Positions 48,914 to 57,906 of a stretch of DNA of 64,000 nt are shown here, one piece after another. Position 1 is the stretch's first letter, and each line of letters opens with the position of its first letter. Source of the stretch: Tannerellaceae bacterium. Lineage in GTDB: Bacteria > Bacteroidota > Bacteroidia > Bacteroidales > Tannerellaceae. The DNA is taken from positions 1 to 64,000 of the forward strand of contig JAJQEE010000114.1 of the NCBI GenBank assembly GCA_021201865.1, read 5' to 3'. The notes below the pieces were generated by a model. The model saw nothing but the letters and a program-made list of their open reading frames with translations. It did no database searches and was not told where the DNA came from. Position numbers and translations under genes: made by a program.

Positions 48914-50185
48914 CTATAAACGTTTTAATAATTTACCAGCTATTTCATTATTCTGTGTGATGGAAGGATCTAATGAAGAAGAACGTATCACAGATGTCAA
49001 TTGCCGGTGCCATTCAATATCCCGCCACATACCTACAAACTGAGGTCCACAGAAATTACTGGTACTAATGGCTGCCCACATACCGGTTTCCGCTGCAGTG
49101 ATAGTTCCCAACGCACACAGCTCTTTTACCCAATCCCATTTCAGCATCGGCCAATCTTTATAATCCACAATTCCCCAACATTCAGTTGTGACCAACGGAC
49201 GTCCCTGTTTACGGGCAACGTCACCCATCTGTCGGATTCGTTTGGTCAATAACCCCTGCCAGTACTCCGGCTGCTCTTTATACACACGCTCAGCATTTTT
49301 TACTACATTTTTATATCCCTCCGGAGAGAACCGTCCATAATCATATCCGACTAATTTATAGTATTCTCCGCGATTTTGCTGTGCCATCCAGATATGATGT
49401 TCGTAGAAGTCAAGGAAAGATGCATCTACCTGCTCATATACACTTACATCTTCTGTATCAAAAGAATAGATGAAAGGTATATCCGGATAGGCAACCTGCA
49501 ACGGTTGAAGTGATTTTTTCATCCATTCCATGGCATCCGGCGCAAACCATCTGCCCCAGCCAACTTCCGGATATGCGGCAGCAAAGTAAAGAGCCCATGC
49601 ATCACCCGGAAATTCATTACACAAGTCTACATATAAAACAGTATCTAAAAGTCCCCCTTTCTCAATATATTGTATCGTTTTCATCCAGCATTCCGCCAGT
49701 TTCTCCGGCGTATGGAGTTTCATCCGGACATTTTCTATATCTTCTCTAAACCAGGAAGAAAGTCCGACTTTGATATCCCGGTCCCGGCATTTCGAAAGAA
49801 ATTCATTTAAATAAGGCTGTATCTGTACTTCTATCAGATCCGGACTCCCCCAAACCTGTTGATTCCATTGTTCTTTCAGTAACCACTTCTTCTCAGGATT
49901 TTCAGCAATAAGATGAGGATATGCATCCAGGCGGATAGCATTATATCCCCGTTCCGTCAACTCATCCAGCGCCTGGTCCCAGTCTTCATAACCGGCTCCA
50001 TCCCAGCGGCGTTCCAGCCAGGAGAAGTCCCACATCGTAATAGCCCGGGGAGCACCTGCAGGAAAGTGCCGGTTCATTGGATGGGTTTTCTTTTCCGAAT
50101 GGCAGGAGGTTAAAAAAGTAGCAGGCGCAAAGCTACCTAATAGTAGAGAGGCTGCTGATTGATTGAAAAAATGTCGTCTGTCCAT
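48914..50185 (-). CDS. Cellulase-like glycoside hydrolase, exported lipoprotein
   Basis: A 423-aa TIM-barrel protein of the sugar-binding cellulase-like family seen in Bacteroidetes. The N-terminal RRHFFNQSAASLLLGSFAP resembles a Tat-like signal and ends in a lipobox (LTSC, Cys 28). Barrel features include GYNAIRLDAYPHLIAENPEK (near residues 84-103), VLYVDLCNEFPGDAWAL (acid/base Glu in CNEF) and RPLVTTECWGIVDYK (nucleophile Glu in TTECWG). Convergent with the SusC/SusD locus and likely part of the same glycan-degrading module; substrate unknown. Confidence 0.8.
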   Translation of the reverse strand: MDRRHFFNQSAASLLLGSFAPATFLTSCHSEKKTHPMNRHFPAGAPRAITMWDFSWLERRWDGAGYEDWDQALDELTERGYNAIRLDAYPHLIAENPEKKWLLKEQWNQQVWGSPDLIEVQIQPYLNEFLSKCRDRDIKVGLSSWFREDIENVRMKLHTPEKLAECWMKTIQYIEKGGLLDTVLYVDLCNEFPGDAWALYFAAAYPEVGWGRWFAPDAMEWMKKSLQPLQVAYPDIPFIYSFDTEDVSVYEQVDASFLDFYEHHIWMAQQNRGEYYKLVGYDYGRFSPEGYKNVVKNAERVYKEQPEYWQGLLTKRIRQMGDVARKQGRPLVTTECWGIVDYKDWPMLKWDWVKELCALGTITAAETGMWAAISTSNFCGPQFVGMWRDIEWHRQLTSVIRSSSLDPSITQNNEIAGKLLKRL

Positions 50186-50390
50186 ACCTGTATGATTTTA
50201 AGTAATAGATTCTTTATTCTACAAAGAAAGCAAAATTGAATAGAACAAAAGACCAGAATATTTCCTTCGAATTATGGTATTTTAGCATCCATTCTGTTAA
50301 TAGCTATGTTAAAAAACATATTAAATTCTTATATCTTATGCAATAAAACATATTGAAAAACTTGTTGGATTGAAGAAAAATAGTAATAAT

Positions 50391-50423
50391 TTTGGAAATT
50401 ACCCCTCTTTCTACTTATCTTTG
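50391..50423 (+). promoter_or_regulatory. Promoter of the structured leader and thioredoxin-fold gene
   Basis: -33 TTTG (50391-50394) and -7 TATCTTTG (50416-50423), 21-bp spacing, both exact consensus matches. This is the best promoter in the window. The start codon is 131 bp downstream. Confidence 0.8.
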
Positions 50424-50449
50424 CACCCGTTAACAGTAAAAACATAATT

Positions 50450-50530
50450 CCTTAGCGAAGGGTTATACTTACTGAGCTTCCTGAAAATCAGGAGCCAAAC
50501 ACTGTTTATGCGAATAAAAAGCTGTTTGGT
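50450..50530 (+). ncRNA. Structured 5' leader RNA with three hairpins
   Basis: Three stems in order: CCTT-AGCG-AAGG (50450-50461), TCCTGA-AAA-TCAGGA (50479-50493) and CCAAACA...TGTTTGG (50495-50529) enclosing a 21-nt loop. The promoter at 50391-50423 would place this in the 5' part of a ~125-nt untranslated leader. I do not recognise it as a named riboswitch. Could be a regulatory leader or a separate small RNA. Confidence 0.5.
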
Positions 50531-50554
50531 TAAGTTGAACGTAAAAATTACATT

Positions 50555-51055
50555 ATGAAAGTAAGAACTTATGTTCTCGCAGTTACGACTGCCATAGTTA
50601 CTATATCAGCCGCGACGAAAGATCCACGGCCTGTTGAAGGGGTAAATCCGGGTGATCTGGTACCGGGAATAGAGTCTTTTGGTGAACTGAAAGAATTCAG
50701 TTTCCAGAATCATTCGCAACGTTACACACTGCTCAATTTCTGGGCAGCTTATGATGCGGAATCAAGAATGCGTAACATACGCTTAGCGAATGAAGTAAAC
50801 AAGTTCGATCCTGAAAAAATTGCCCTGGTCTCTGTCTCTTTGGACGAAAGTAAAACGATCTTCCAGGAAACAATCAGAATAGACCAGCTAAATGAAACAA
50901 CGCAATTTCATGATGAACTTGGAAAAGAGTCAGTGTTATACAAAAAGTTTAAACTCGGAAGAGGGTTGAGAAACTTTCTTGTTAACGAAAAAGGAGTGAT
51001 CATTGCTACAAACGTTACTCCCGAAAAACTGACAGAAGTATTGCAAGCAATTTAA
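50555..51055 (+). CDS. Periplasmic thioredoxin-fold protein lacking the catalytic cysteines
   Basis: A 166-aa TlpA/AhpC-like protein with a signal peptide (residues ~1-20). Thioredoxin-fold segments are clear: PGDLVPGIESFGELKEFSFQ, YTLLNFWAAYDAESRMRN (near residues 58-75) and KIALVSVSLDESKTIFQ. The usual WCxxC redox motif is replaced by AAYDAESR, with no cysteine anywhere in that part, so it is unlikely to be a thiol oxidoreductase. The gene follows a strong promoter and a structured leader, which suggests a well-expressed or leader-regulated protein. Function unknown. Confidence 0.8.
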   Translation: MKVRTYVLAVTTAIVTISAATKDPRPVEGVNPGDLVPGIESFGELKEFSFQNHSQRYTLLNFWAAYDAESRMRNIRLANEVNKFDPEKIALVSVSLDESKTIFQETIRIDQLNETTQFHDELGKESVLYKKFKLGRGLRNFLVNEKGVIIATNVTPEKLTEVLQAI

Positions 51056-51070
51056 TCAGTGAAAATTCAG

Positions 51071-51102
51071 AAAGGGTGTTCCGGTAAGGTTCACCCTTTT
51101 TT
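51071..51102 (+). terminator. Intrinsic terminator of the thioredoxin-fold gene
   Basis: AAAGGGTG (51071-51078) pairs with CACCCTTT (51092-51099), ending in six T. It overlaps the 3' end of the convergent gene. Confidence 0.8.
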
Positions 51103-51566
51103 CATGTCCTTATTTTATACACATCTTCATCCACTTTCAGTAGAAAATATTGCTTTCTTGCAAAGTAATAAAGGCTGCTATGTGTAAGAATCTTATCATT
51201 CACTAATCTGCCGGTCAGGGAGTAAATACTGATGTGTAATGGCTTGAAAGTCGGATTCTGAATATGGATAATACCGCCTGAAGAAGAGATCCGGATCATG
51301 CGGGTAGAGTCCTGTAAAATGGTATTCCATCCGTTCCTTATCGATGTCTCTTTTTTTAGTGTGGCAGGATATAAAGGAGCCTTGAACAGAAAAGGATCAT
51401 TCGTATCCGGATCATACCTGTAAGAGGAAGACTCCGGATCATGGAAAGTCTGGCGGAGATTAAATTCCATCTCACGGGTAGAAATCATATTTGTATTTCC
51501 GGAGACCGGGATCGCTCCCAGGAAACCCATAAAAAGAAAGATTAAAAAGAGATACTTTTTCTGCAT
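51102..51566 (-). CDS. Hypothetical secreted protein with type IX-like C-terminal region
   Basis: A 154-aa protein starting at MQKKYLFLIFLFMGF (51566); an upstream in-frame start at 51602 would place a charged tail before the signal peptide. After the signal there is no named domain. The C-terminal ~55 residues (SSGGIIHIQNPTFKPLHISI, YSLTGRLVNDKIL, YFLLKVDEDVYKI) resemble a type IX secretion sorting domain, although with a weak ending. Expected to be exported; function not recognisable. Confidence 0.6.
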   Translation of the reverse strand: MQKKYLFLIFLFMGFLGAIPVSGNTNMISTREMEFNLRQTFHDPESSSYRYDPDTNDPFLFKAPLYPATLKKETSIRNGWNTILQDSTRMIRISSSGGIIHIQNPTFKPLHISIYSLTGRLVNDKILTHSSLYYFARKQYFLLKVDEDVYKIRT

Positions 51567-51724
51567 GGCGTTTATATTTACTGTTTGACGTTTACCTGAC
51601 ACTCTTATAACAAACTGTTACAGGAAAAGGCTTACGAGCTTAACATCTTTTGAATGAACACCGTACAGATTGTAAATATACCCTACCGGCATCTATTATT
51701 TTCCGGGAGATAAGAAAAGAAATA

Positions 51725-52123
51725 TTAATTTAGTTGTGTTCGTTTGATACGGGAGACTTCTGTGGTCAGCTTATCTCCTATACATAGTTTATTATACTCA
51801 TTGAAAAGCCAATCAATATACTCAGTCAGGTTGACGGAATGCTCCTCCTCTCCGCTATAGAAAGGACCTAATAACCAGTCCCGGCAGAACATATTTTCAT
51901 AATCAGTCCGTTTACCATCCGGAGTATGTCCGTTTAGCGTATTAAAATCAAACTCCATCGTGTTATCTTCAGGAAATCCGATGATATCTAAGGCGATATT
52001 CCATAATTCCATATCTCCCATGATATTGATCTCTATATCTAATGTATTACAGATCTCCATCCGGTTCAGACAGTGCAGTTGTAGGGAGAGCAGGGAACTG
52101 ACGATCTCTTTTACGGTTTTCAT
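51725..52123 (-). CDS. Hypothetical cytoplasmic protein
   Basis: A 132-aa acidic protein without signal peptide or membrane segment. It has IEINIMGDMELWNIALDIIG in the first half and a segment CRDWLLGPFYSGEEEHSVNL in the second. I do not recognise the family. A minus-strand TATATTTG at 52155-52162 is a good -7 box 32 bp upstream, which supports it being a real, singly transcribed gene. Confidence 0.6.
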   Translation of the reverse strand: MKTVKEIVSSLLSLQLHCLNRMEICNTLDIEINIMGDMELWNIALDIIGFPEDNTMEFDFNTLNGHTPDGKRTDYENMFCRDWLLGPFYSGEEEHSVNLTEYIDWLFNEYNKLCIGDKLTTEVSRIKRTQLN

Positions 52124-52154
52124 TTTTTCAATATTTTGGCGTTGACAATAAATG

Positions 52155-52162
52155 CAAATATA
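52155..52162 (-). promoter_or_regulatory. -7 box of the 51725-52123 gene
   Basis: Minus strand TATATTTG, exact TAnnTTTG match; no clear -33 element. Confidence 0.45.
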
Positions 52163-52223
52163 GATATGTTTTTCTGAAAATAGACTTTCAGAAAGTATGT
52201 TATGAAAAATAATTAATAGGTGA

Positions 52224-52290
52224 ATAACCCCGGTAACACGCTTATAAACAGATTCGAATTATCTGTAGATAGTCGTTTTACCGGGGTTAT
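52224..52290 (-). terminator. Hairpin downstream of the aminopeptidase gene
   Basis: ATAACCCCGGTAA (52224-52236) pairs perfectly with TTACCGGGGTTAT (52278-52290), 16 bp after the stop of the minus-strand gene. A long inner loop; U-tract weak. Confidence 0.6.
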
Positions 52291-52305
52291 CCGTATGCGA
52301 TTGAA

Positions 52306-53679
52306 TTATCGCAGAGCTTCTACCTCTTCCGTGTGAATAGGAATCTTTTTTCCTAACAGGCGAGCTCCTGTTTCAGTAATAAGGTAATCCTCTTCATTCC
52401 GTATACCGCTAAAGTCTTTATAGGTAGCTACCTTTTCGTAATTTATGAATTCGGTAAATTTATCCTGGCTTCTCCACAGGTCAATCAATTCAGGAATAAA
52501 ATAGATACCCGGTTCGATCGTCAGGACAAATCCAGGCTCTAATTTTCTGCCTAAACGTAAAGACTTACGTCCGAACTGTGTACTCTTGGCTCTGCCGTCA
52601 TATCCCACATAGACTTCGCCCAGATTCTCCATATCATGCACATCTAATCCCATCATATGGCCCAGTCCGCAAGGATAGAAGAGGGCGTGTGCCCCGGCTT
52701 TGACTGCTTCCATGGGATCCCCTTTCACAAATCCCAGTCCCTTCAGCCCTTCCATAACAGTAGCCGCTGAAAGGTCATAGATATCTTCAAACAATACTCC
52801 TGGTTTCAGGGCTGCTACTGCGGCTTCATGGGCTGCCACCGCTATGTCATAGACTTCTTTCTGGCGGGTAGTGAACCTGGAATCCGCCGGGATTGTCGAA
52901 GACATGTCTCCGGCATATCCCATTTCTGTCTCTGCCCCGGCATCCAGTAATAACATATCCCCGCTTTTGATCATATTTCCATGATAATGATTGTGGAGCG
53001 TCTGGCCGTTGATCGTTGCAATGACAGGGAAAGAGAGCTGGTAATTATGCGCATACGCTACTTCAGCCACAACCGCCGCCACTTCGCTCTCCCGGATCCC
53101 CGGACGCACAGTTCGCATAGCCGTCAGATGCATATCTGCTGTTACGATACAAGCCTTTTCTATTTCAGCAATTTCTTCTTCACTTTTATAATTGCGTTGA
53201 TTGACTACTCCCATGATGAAAGGAACAGAAGGTTGTTCTGTACCCGGATAGATATTCAACCAGCTCAACAGTTTAAGACGGTGTTCAGCACGGTAGGGAG
53301 GAAGATAATGGATTGTCTGCCCTTTCTGGCTGGCATTCTTTAAATAGGTTTCCAGCTCGCTGGACGGACGGGTTTCCCGGATACCGGCTTTTTCACTGTT
53401 TTCTTTTAGGGTAGGTTGCGTTCCCATCCATACAATCGCATCAATAGTCAACTCATCCCCAAAAATGATCTCTTTATCGTTGTCAATATCAATAATAGCA
53501 GAAAGTCCTGCATACGGAAGTCCAAAGAAATATAAGAACGTGGAGTCCTGACGGAAGTGATAGGTATTATCTGCATAGTTCATACCTGATTCATCATTTC
53601 CAATAAATAACAACAGGCCGGAACCGATTGTCTGTTTCAATTTAGCCCGGCGGGTAACGTAGGTTTCTTTACTAAACAT
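52306..53679 (-). CDS. Xaa-Pro aminopeptidase (aminopeptidase P, M24B)
   Basis: A 457-aa cytoplasmic metallopeptidase removing N-terminal residues ahead of proline. The N-terminal creatinase-like domain (~1-160) precedes the pita-bread catalytic domain. All five metal ligands are visible: D246 (LLLDAGAE), D258 (YAGDMSS), H341 (CGLGHMMGL), E389 (LTIEPGIYF) and E429 (GIRNEEDYLIT). Length is normal for the family. Monocistronic, with a -7 box at 53705-53712 on the minus strand (TATCTTTG). Confidence 0.95.
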   Translation of the reverse strand: MFSKETYVTRRAKLKQTIGSGLLLFIGNDESGMNYADNTYHFRQDSTFLYFFGLPYAGLSAIIDIDNDKEIIFGDELTIDAIVWMGTQPTLKENSEKAGIRETRPSSELETYLKNASQKGQTIHYLPPYRAEHRLKLLSWLNIYPGTEQPSVPFIMGVVNQRNYKSEEEIAEIEKACIVTADMHLTAMRTVRPGIRESEVAAVVAEVAYAHNYQLSFPVIATINGQTLHNHYHGNMIKSGDMLLLDAGAETEMGYAGDMSSTIPADSRFTTRQKEVYDIAVAAHEAAVAALKPGVLFEDIYDLSAATVMEGLKGLGFVKGDPMEAVKAGAHALFYPCGLGHMMGLDVHDMENLGEVYVGYDGRAKSTQFGRKSLRLGRKLEPGFVLTIEPGIYFIPELIDLWRSQDKFTEFINYEKVATYKDFSGIRNEEDYLITETGARLLGKKIPIHTEEVEALR

Positions 53680-53704
53680 GGTATTCTATTTTTGTTTATG
53701 CTAC

Positions 53705-53712
53705 CAAAGATA
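53705..53712 (-). promoter_or_regulatory. -7 box of the Xaa-Pro aminopeptidase gene
   Basis: Minus strand TATCTTTG, 26 bp before the start codon. Confidence 0.5.
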
Positions 53713-54488
53713 GGAAAATTTTTATAGTAGCTTTCTCCCACTATATAAAAATATAGGGTAAATCGAAAGACAATTTATAATAAATGATTATTAACTTCTA
53801 CACTCAAAAAAGTTGTTTGACAAATATTAATGCATAAAAACCTAATCCTATTAACTAATATATACATGTAAGTGAACTTTATTATTTAATCATGCTACTC
53901 CTTTTTGCTTATCTGGTTGATTAATTGGTGTATATAGTTTGACGGGCAAAATTCAAAAAGCCTTAATCCTTAATTTGTTTCAAAAAAAATAAATTTTTCG
54001 TTAGGTAGTTTTAGTTATTGAATTGTAATTAGAATGTAACATGAAAAACTGAAAATACATATATGAAGCCTGTGATATAGAAAATTTGTTGATTATCACT
54101 GTTAAAAGTTAGCCGGATACATATTAATAAATAAAAATATGTGAATTTGTCTAGCTATTATAGCCGCTAATTTGTTAAAGTTCATAAAGAACTTTATTCA
54201 ATGTAGCCTATAGAAAGAAAAATCAGGAATAAAAAAGAAGACACTATTTAATACAACTAATAAAAATACCTATTAATCAAAGAAAGGAGGTGCCCGGAAA
54301 GTACATTGGTAAAAAGAAAAACACTATAATGCATAAGTTCTTTATGAACTATGTTCTGGTGTTTTTTGACAATTATCTAAAAATAAATAATGCTTTTGTG
54401 ATATAAGTAATACAAATACATACACTATACATCTTAATATTACTAACACTGTATGTAGGAATTAATCTTAAAACAATAAAAAAGAAAA
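53713..54488 (+). other. Long AT-rich intergenic region upstream of SusC 2 with paired palindromes
   Basis: About 780 bp with no plausible gene. It holds AGTTC-ATAAA-GAACT at 54179-54193 (arms extend to 54177-54195) and the exact reverse complement of the same 15-mer at 54336-54350, 157 bp apart. An orphan AAAGGAGGTG sits near 54284-54293 with no good ORF after it. A TTGACA-like string near 54366 is followed by AT-rich sequence, but no exact TAnnTTTG was found. Likely regulatory. Confidence 0.5.
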
Positions 54489-57400
54489 ATGAAAAGAAGA
54501 ACTAACGATTTGATCCCTATCAAACGGCTATGTGTGGGGATTTCTTTATGCTGTTTAATCACAGGTGCCCAGGCTGCTCCTGATTTCAGCGCACTTGATA
54601 AAAAATTTGATGTACAGCTCTCACTTAACAACGCTACACTCAAATCAGTTGTAAACTCCTTAAATAAACAGACAGATATCGTATTTTCTTATGATACATC
54701 CTTAGGATCTGTTCCTGTAAATAATGTATCCGTAAACGTAGAAGACGAAAATATTGAAGTGATCTTAGACCAGGTATTCAACGGAACGAATATTGAATAC
54801 CGGATCGATGGCCAGATGGTCGTTCTTTATTCAAACAGAAAAGCAGACACGCCAGGAGTTTCCGGAATCCAGCAAAGTAACAAACGGGTAACCGGAGTCG
54901 TATTAGATGAATTTGGTGAACCTGTAATCGGAGCCAACGTTGTGGTAAAAGGTACAACGAATGGTATGATCACCGGCTTTGATGGTGATTTTACCCTGGA
55001 AAATGTTCCGGATAATGCAATTCTTGTCATCTCTTACATTGGTTATGAGCCACAAGAAGTGGAAGTAGCTGGTAAAACAATCCTGAATATCACCTTAAGT
55101 GAAGACACACAAAAACTGGATGAAATTGTAGTAACCGCTTTAGGTATTAAACGTCAGGCACGTTCGATTGGTTATTCAACTGCTTCAGTGAGTGGGGATG
55201 AATTTACAGAAGCCCGTGACCTCAATTTAGGAAATGCTCTTTCAGGAAAAGTGGCTGGTGTTAGTGTCTCCGGAAATGCAACAGGAGCTGGAGGTAGTAG
55301 CCGTGTCACGATTCGTGGTAATGCATCTATTACCGGAAATAACCAGCCATTATACGTAATTGATGGTATTCCTTTTGATAATAGCAATTTTGGAAATGCC
55401 GGACAATGGGGTGGTTTAGATATGGGGGATGGTCTGAACGCTATCAACCCAGATGATATTGCAGAAATCCAGGTATTGAAAGGTGCAGCAGCTTCTGCTC
55501 TATATGGATATCGTGGAGGTAACGGAGCTATCCTTATTACCACTAAAACCGGTACACAAAAGGGAGTAAATATAGAGTTTAATAATAACCTAACCTTTAA
55601 CCCTATCTATGATTATCGTGATTTCCAGACAGTATATGGACAAGGTACACGCGGAGTACGTCCACTATCTGCAGAAAGTGCTAAGCAAACAGCTACTTCA
55701 AACTGGGGTGAGACAATGGGTGGTGGAAAAACTGCTGTAAATTTCCTGGGTAATGAGTATGATTATAATATGAAAGACAACTGGGGAAATTTCTATCGTC
55801 TAAGTATGACCGAAAATGCATCCTTAGGTATCAGTGGAAAAAGTGATAATATTTCTTATCGCTTTGGTATCTCCAATGTCTATGACCGTTCCATGTTGCC
55901 TAATGCAGGTTTGAGCCAGCAGGGTATCAACATGAACATGGTATATGATATTACCTCTAAATTAACCCTGACAGTAAATGGTAATTATGCCTTTGAAAAG
56001 GTTAAAAACCGTGCGAATCTTTCAGATGGTAATGGTAACGTAAACGCTACTTTATTATATTTTGCCAACACGACAGATGTCAGATGGATGAAGCCCAGAG
56101 TAGATGCGGAAGGAAATGAGTTAATTCCCAGTAATAGTGTTTATTTCAATAATCCATATTTTCTTCAATACGATAAAAGTAATGAAACTAACCGTAACCG
56201 TTTAACGGGGGGTATGACATTAAAATATGATATTTATGAATGGTTATATGCACAGGGACAGGTTACACGTGATGGTTATACGTTGGAATTCCGCCAGGTA
56301 CAACCTATGGGAGCTGCCGCTGACCCGGGTGGGTATTTGAATGAATATTCAAGAAACTTTTCAGAGGTAAACCTGAATTTCCTAATCGGATTCAATAAAA
56401 AATTCGGGGATTTCTCTGTGAATGCAACTGTCGGAGGAAACCGTTTACGTAATATTTGGAAACAATTCGGTACCAATGGAAATATTAAATCTTTCCTTGT
56501 ACCGGGAACCTGGGCTGCAAGTAATGTAAGTAGCCCTATGTATGCTAAATCTTATGAAGAATACCGCGTAAACTCTATCTATGCAACAGCTGATTTCGGT
56601 TATAAGGATTTCTTATTCCTGAATTTCACAGGACGTAATGACTGGTTCTCTACCTTGAATCCGGATACCAACAGCTATTTCTATCCCTCTGTAAGTGCCA
56701 GTTTCATGTTTAGCGAAGCATTCGAATTACCGGAATGGATTTATTCTGGTAAATTAAGAGGTGCTTTTGCAACGGCATCTAATGGTACAACTCCTTATCA
56801 GACAGGATTATATTATACAACTACAGATTACCAGGTTCAAGGACAATCTGTAGGTATGGTAAAAGATGGTAGTAGTGTACCTGACCCTTATCTGAAACCG
56901 GTACAGATCTCAGAATGGGAAGTAGGGTTAAATGTTCAATTCTTTGACAATCGGCTGGGATTTGACTTTGCTTATTATACCAAAAATACAAAAGATGATA
57001 TTGCTGAAATAAGCACAAGCCAGGCTTCCGGATTTAACAAAGCGATTATGAACATTGGTGAGATCAGAAATAACGGTATTGAACTCATGATTCATGGAGT
57101 ACCTGTAAGGAAAAATGGCTTCATGTGGAATACGACCTTTAATATTGCGTACAATAACAGTAAGATTCTCTATTTGGGAGAAGGTGTGGAATATTTGACT
57201 TTGGACGGAGCTACTGCCAATGGAGATGCAGCCTCCATTACGAATGTGGTAGGAAGCAGTTATGGCCAGATCTATGGTTATAAATATCTTAGGGATGAAA
57301 ATGGAAATAAGGTATATGACGAATCAGGACTACCTATGGCAACAGAGCAGCAGGAAGCCCTGGGAAGTGGGGTATATAAAGTAACCGGAGGTTTCAGAAA

Positions 57401-57893
57401 TGAGTTTTTATATAAAAACTGGTCACTGGCATTCCTGTTGGATTATAAATTTGGAGCAAAAATATTCTCAGGAACAAATCTGAATGCATATAGTAACGGT
57501 TTACACAAAAATACGCTGGAAGGTCGTGAAACCGGATTTACCAATACATATATAAACGAAAATGGAGAGGCTATTCAGGTAACCGCTGAGGCACAGGATT
57601 ACTGGCAACAAATCGCTTCCCGTAAGATTACAGAAGAATTTGTATATGATGCCAGCTTTATCAAACTGAGAGAACTATCACTTGGATATACCTTCCCAGC
57701 TTCTATGCTGAAAGTTAAATATGTGAAAGGTCTTTCTTTATCTCTTGTCGGACGTAACTTATGGACCATCATGAAACATACGCCGAATATTGATCCTGAA
57801 TCATCCATCAATAACACCAATGGACAAGGACTTGAGTTGAATGGGTATCCTACTACCAGATCCATAGGATTCAACCTGAATGTAAAATTCTAA
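54489..57893 (+). CDS. SusC/RagA-type TonB-dependent transporter 2, with STN domain
   Basis: A 1134-aa outer-membrane transporter with a signal peptide ending near residue 30 (AQAA), then a secretin/TonB N-terminal (STN) domain at ~36-116 (FDVQLSLNNATLKSVVNSLN; IEYRIDGQMVVLYS), a carboxypeptidase-regulatory-like domain (VVLDEFGEPVIGANVVVKGT), plug (LYVIDGIPFDNS; LYGYRGGNGAILITTKTG) and barrel. STN domains interact with anti-sigma factors, so this transporter is probably controlled through an ECF sigma/anti-sigma pair; an ECF sigma gene starts at 63764 but no anti-sigma gene is visible in the window. Unusually long upstream region. Confidence 0.95.
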   Translation: MKRRTNDLIPIKRLCVGISLCCLITGAQAAPDFSALDKKFDVQLSLNNATLKSVVNSLNKQTDIVFSYDTSLGSVPVNNVSVNVEDENIEVILDQVFNGTNIEYRIDGQMVVLYSNRKADTPGVSGIQQSNKRVTGVVLDEFGEPVIGANVVVKGTTNGMITGFDGDFTLENVPDNAILVISYIGYEPQEVEVAGKTILNITLSEDTQKLDEIVVTALGIKRQARSIGYSTASVSGDEFTEARDLNLGNALSGKVAGVSVSGNATGAGGSSRVTIRGNASITGNNQPLYVIDGIPFDNSNFGNAGQWGGLDMGDGLNAINPDDIAEIQVLKGAAASALYGYRGGNGAILITTKTGTQKGVNIEFNNNLTFNPIYDYRDFQTVYGQGTRGVRPLSAESAKQTATSNWGETMGGGKTAVNFLGNEYDYNMKDNWGNFYRLSMTENASLGISGKSDNISYRFGISNVYDRSMLPNAGLSQQGINMNMVYDITSKLTLTVNGNYAFEKVKNRANLSDGNGNVNATLLYFANTTDVRWMKPRVDAEGNELIPSNSVYFNNPYFLQYDKSNETNRNRLTGGMTLKYDIYEWLYAQGQVTRDGYTLEFRQVQPMGAAADPGGYLNEYSRNFSEVNLNFLIGFNKKFGDFSVNATVGGNRLRNIWKQFGTNGNIKSFLVPGTWAASNVSSPMYAKSYEEYRVNSIYATADFGYKDFLFLNFTGRNDWFSTLNPDTNSYFYPSVSASFMFSEAFELPEWIYSGKLRGAFATASNGTTPYQTGLYYTTTDYQVQGQSVGMVKDGSSVPDPYLKPVQISEWEVGLNVQFFDNRLGFDFAYYTKNTKDDIAEISTSQASGFNKAIMNIGEIRNNGIELMIHGVPVRKNGFMWNTTFNIAYNNSKILYLGEGVEYLTLDGATANGDAASITNVVGSSYGQIYGYKYLRDENGNKVYDESGLPMATEQQEALGSGVYKVTGGFRNEFLYKNWSLAFLLDYKFGAKIFSGTNLNAYSNGLHKNTLEGRETGFTNTYINENGEAIQVTAEAQDYWQQIASRKITEEFVYDASFIKLRELSLGYTFPASMLKVKYVKGLSLSLVGRNLWTIMKHTPNIDPESSINNTNGQGLELNGYPTTRSIGFNLNVKF

Positions 57894-57906
57894 AAATCAG
57901 ACTAAG

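Noticed and set aside
54284..54340. Small gene after the AAAGGAGGTG ribosome-binding-like sequence
   Set aside because: No ATG/GTG/TTG at suitable distance opens a frame longer than a few codons.
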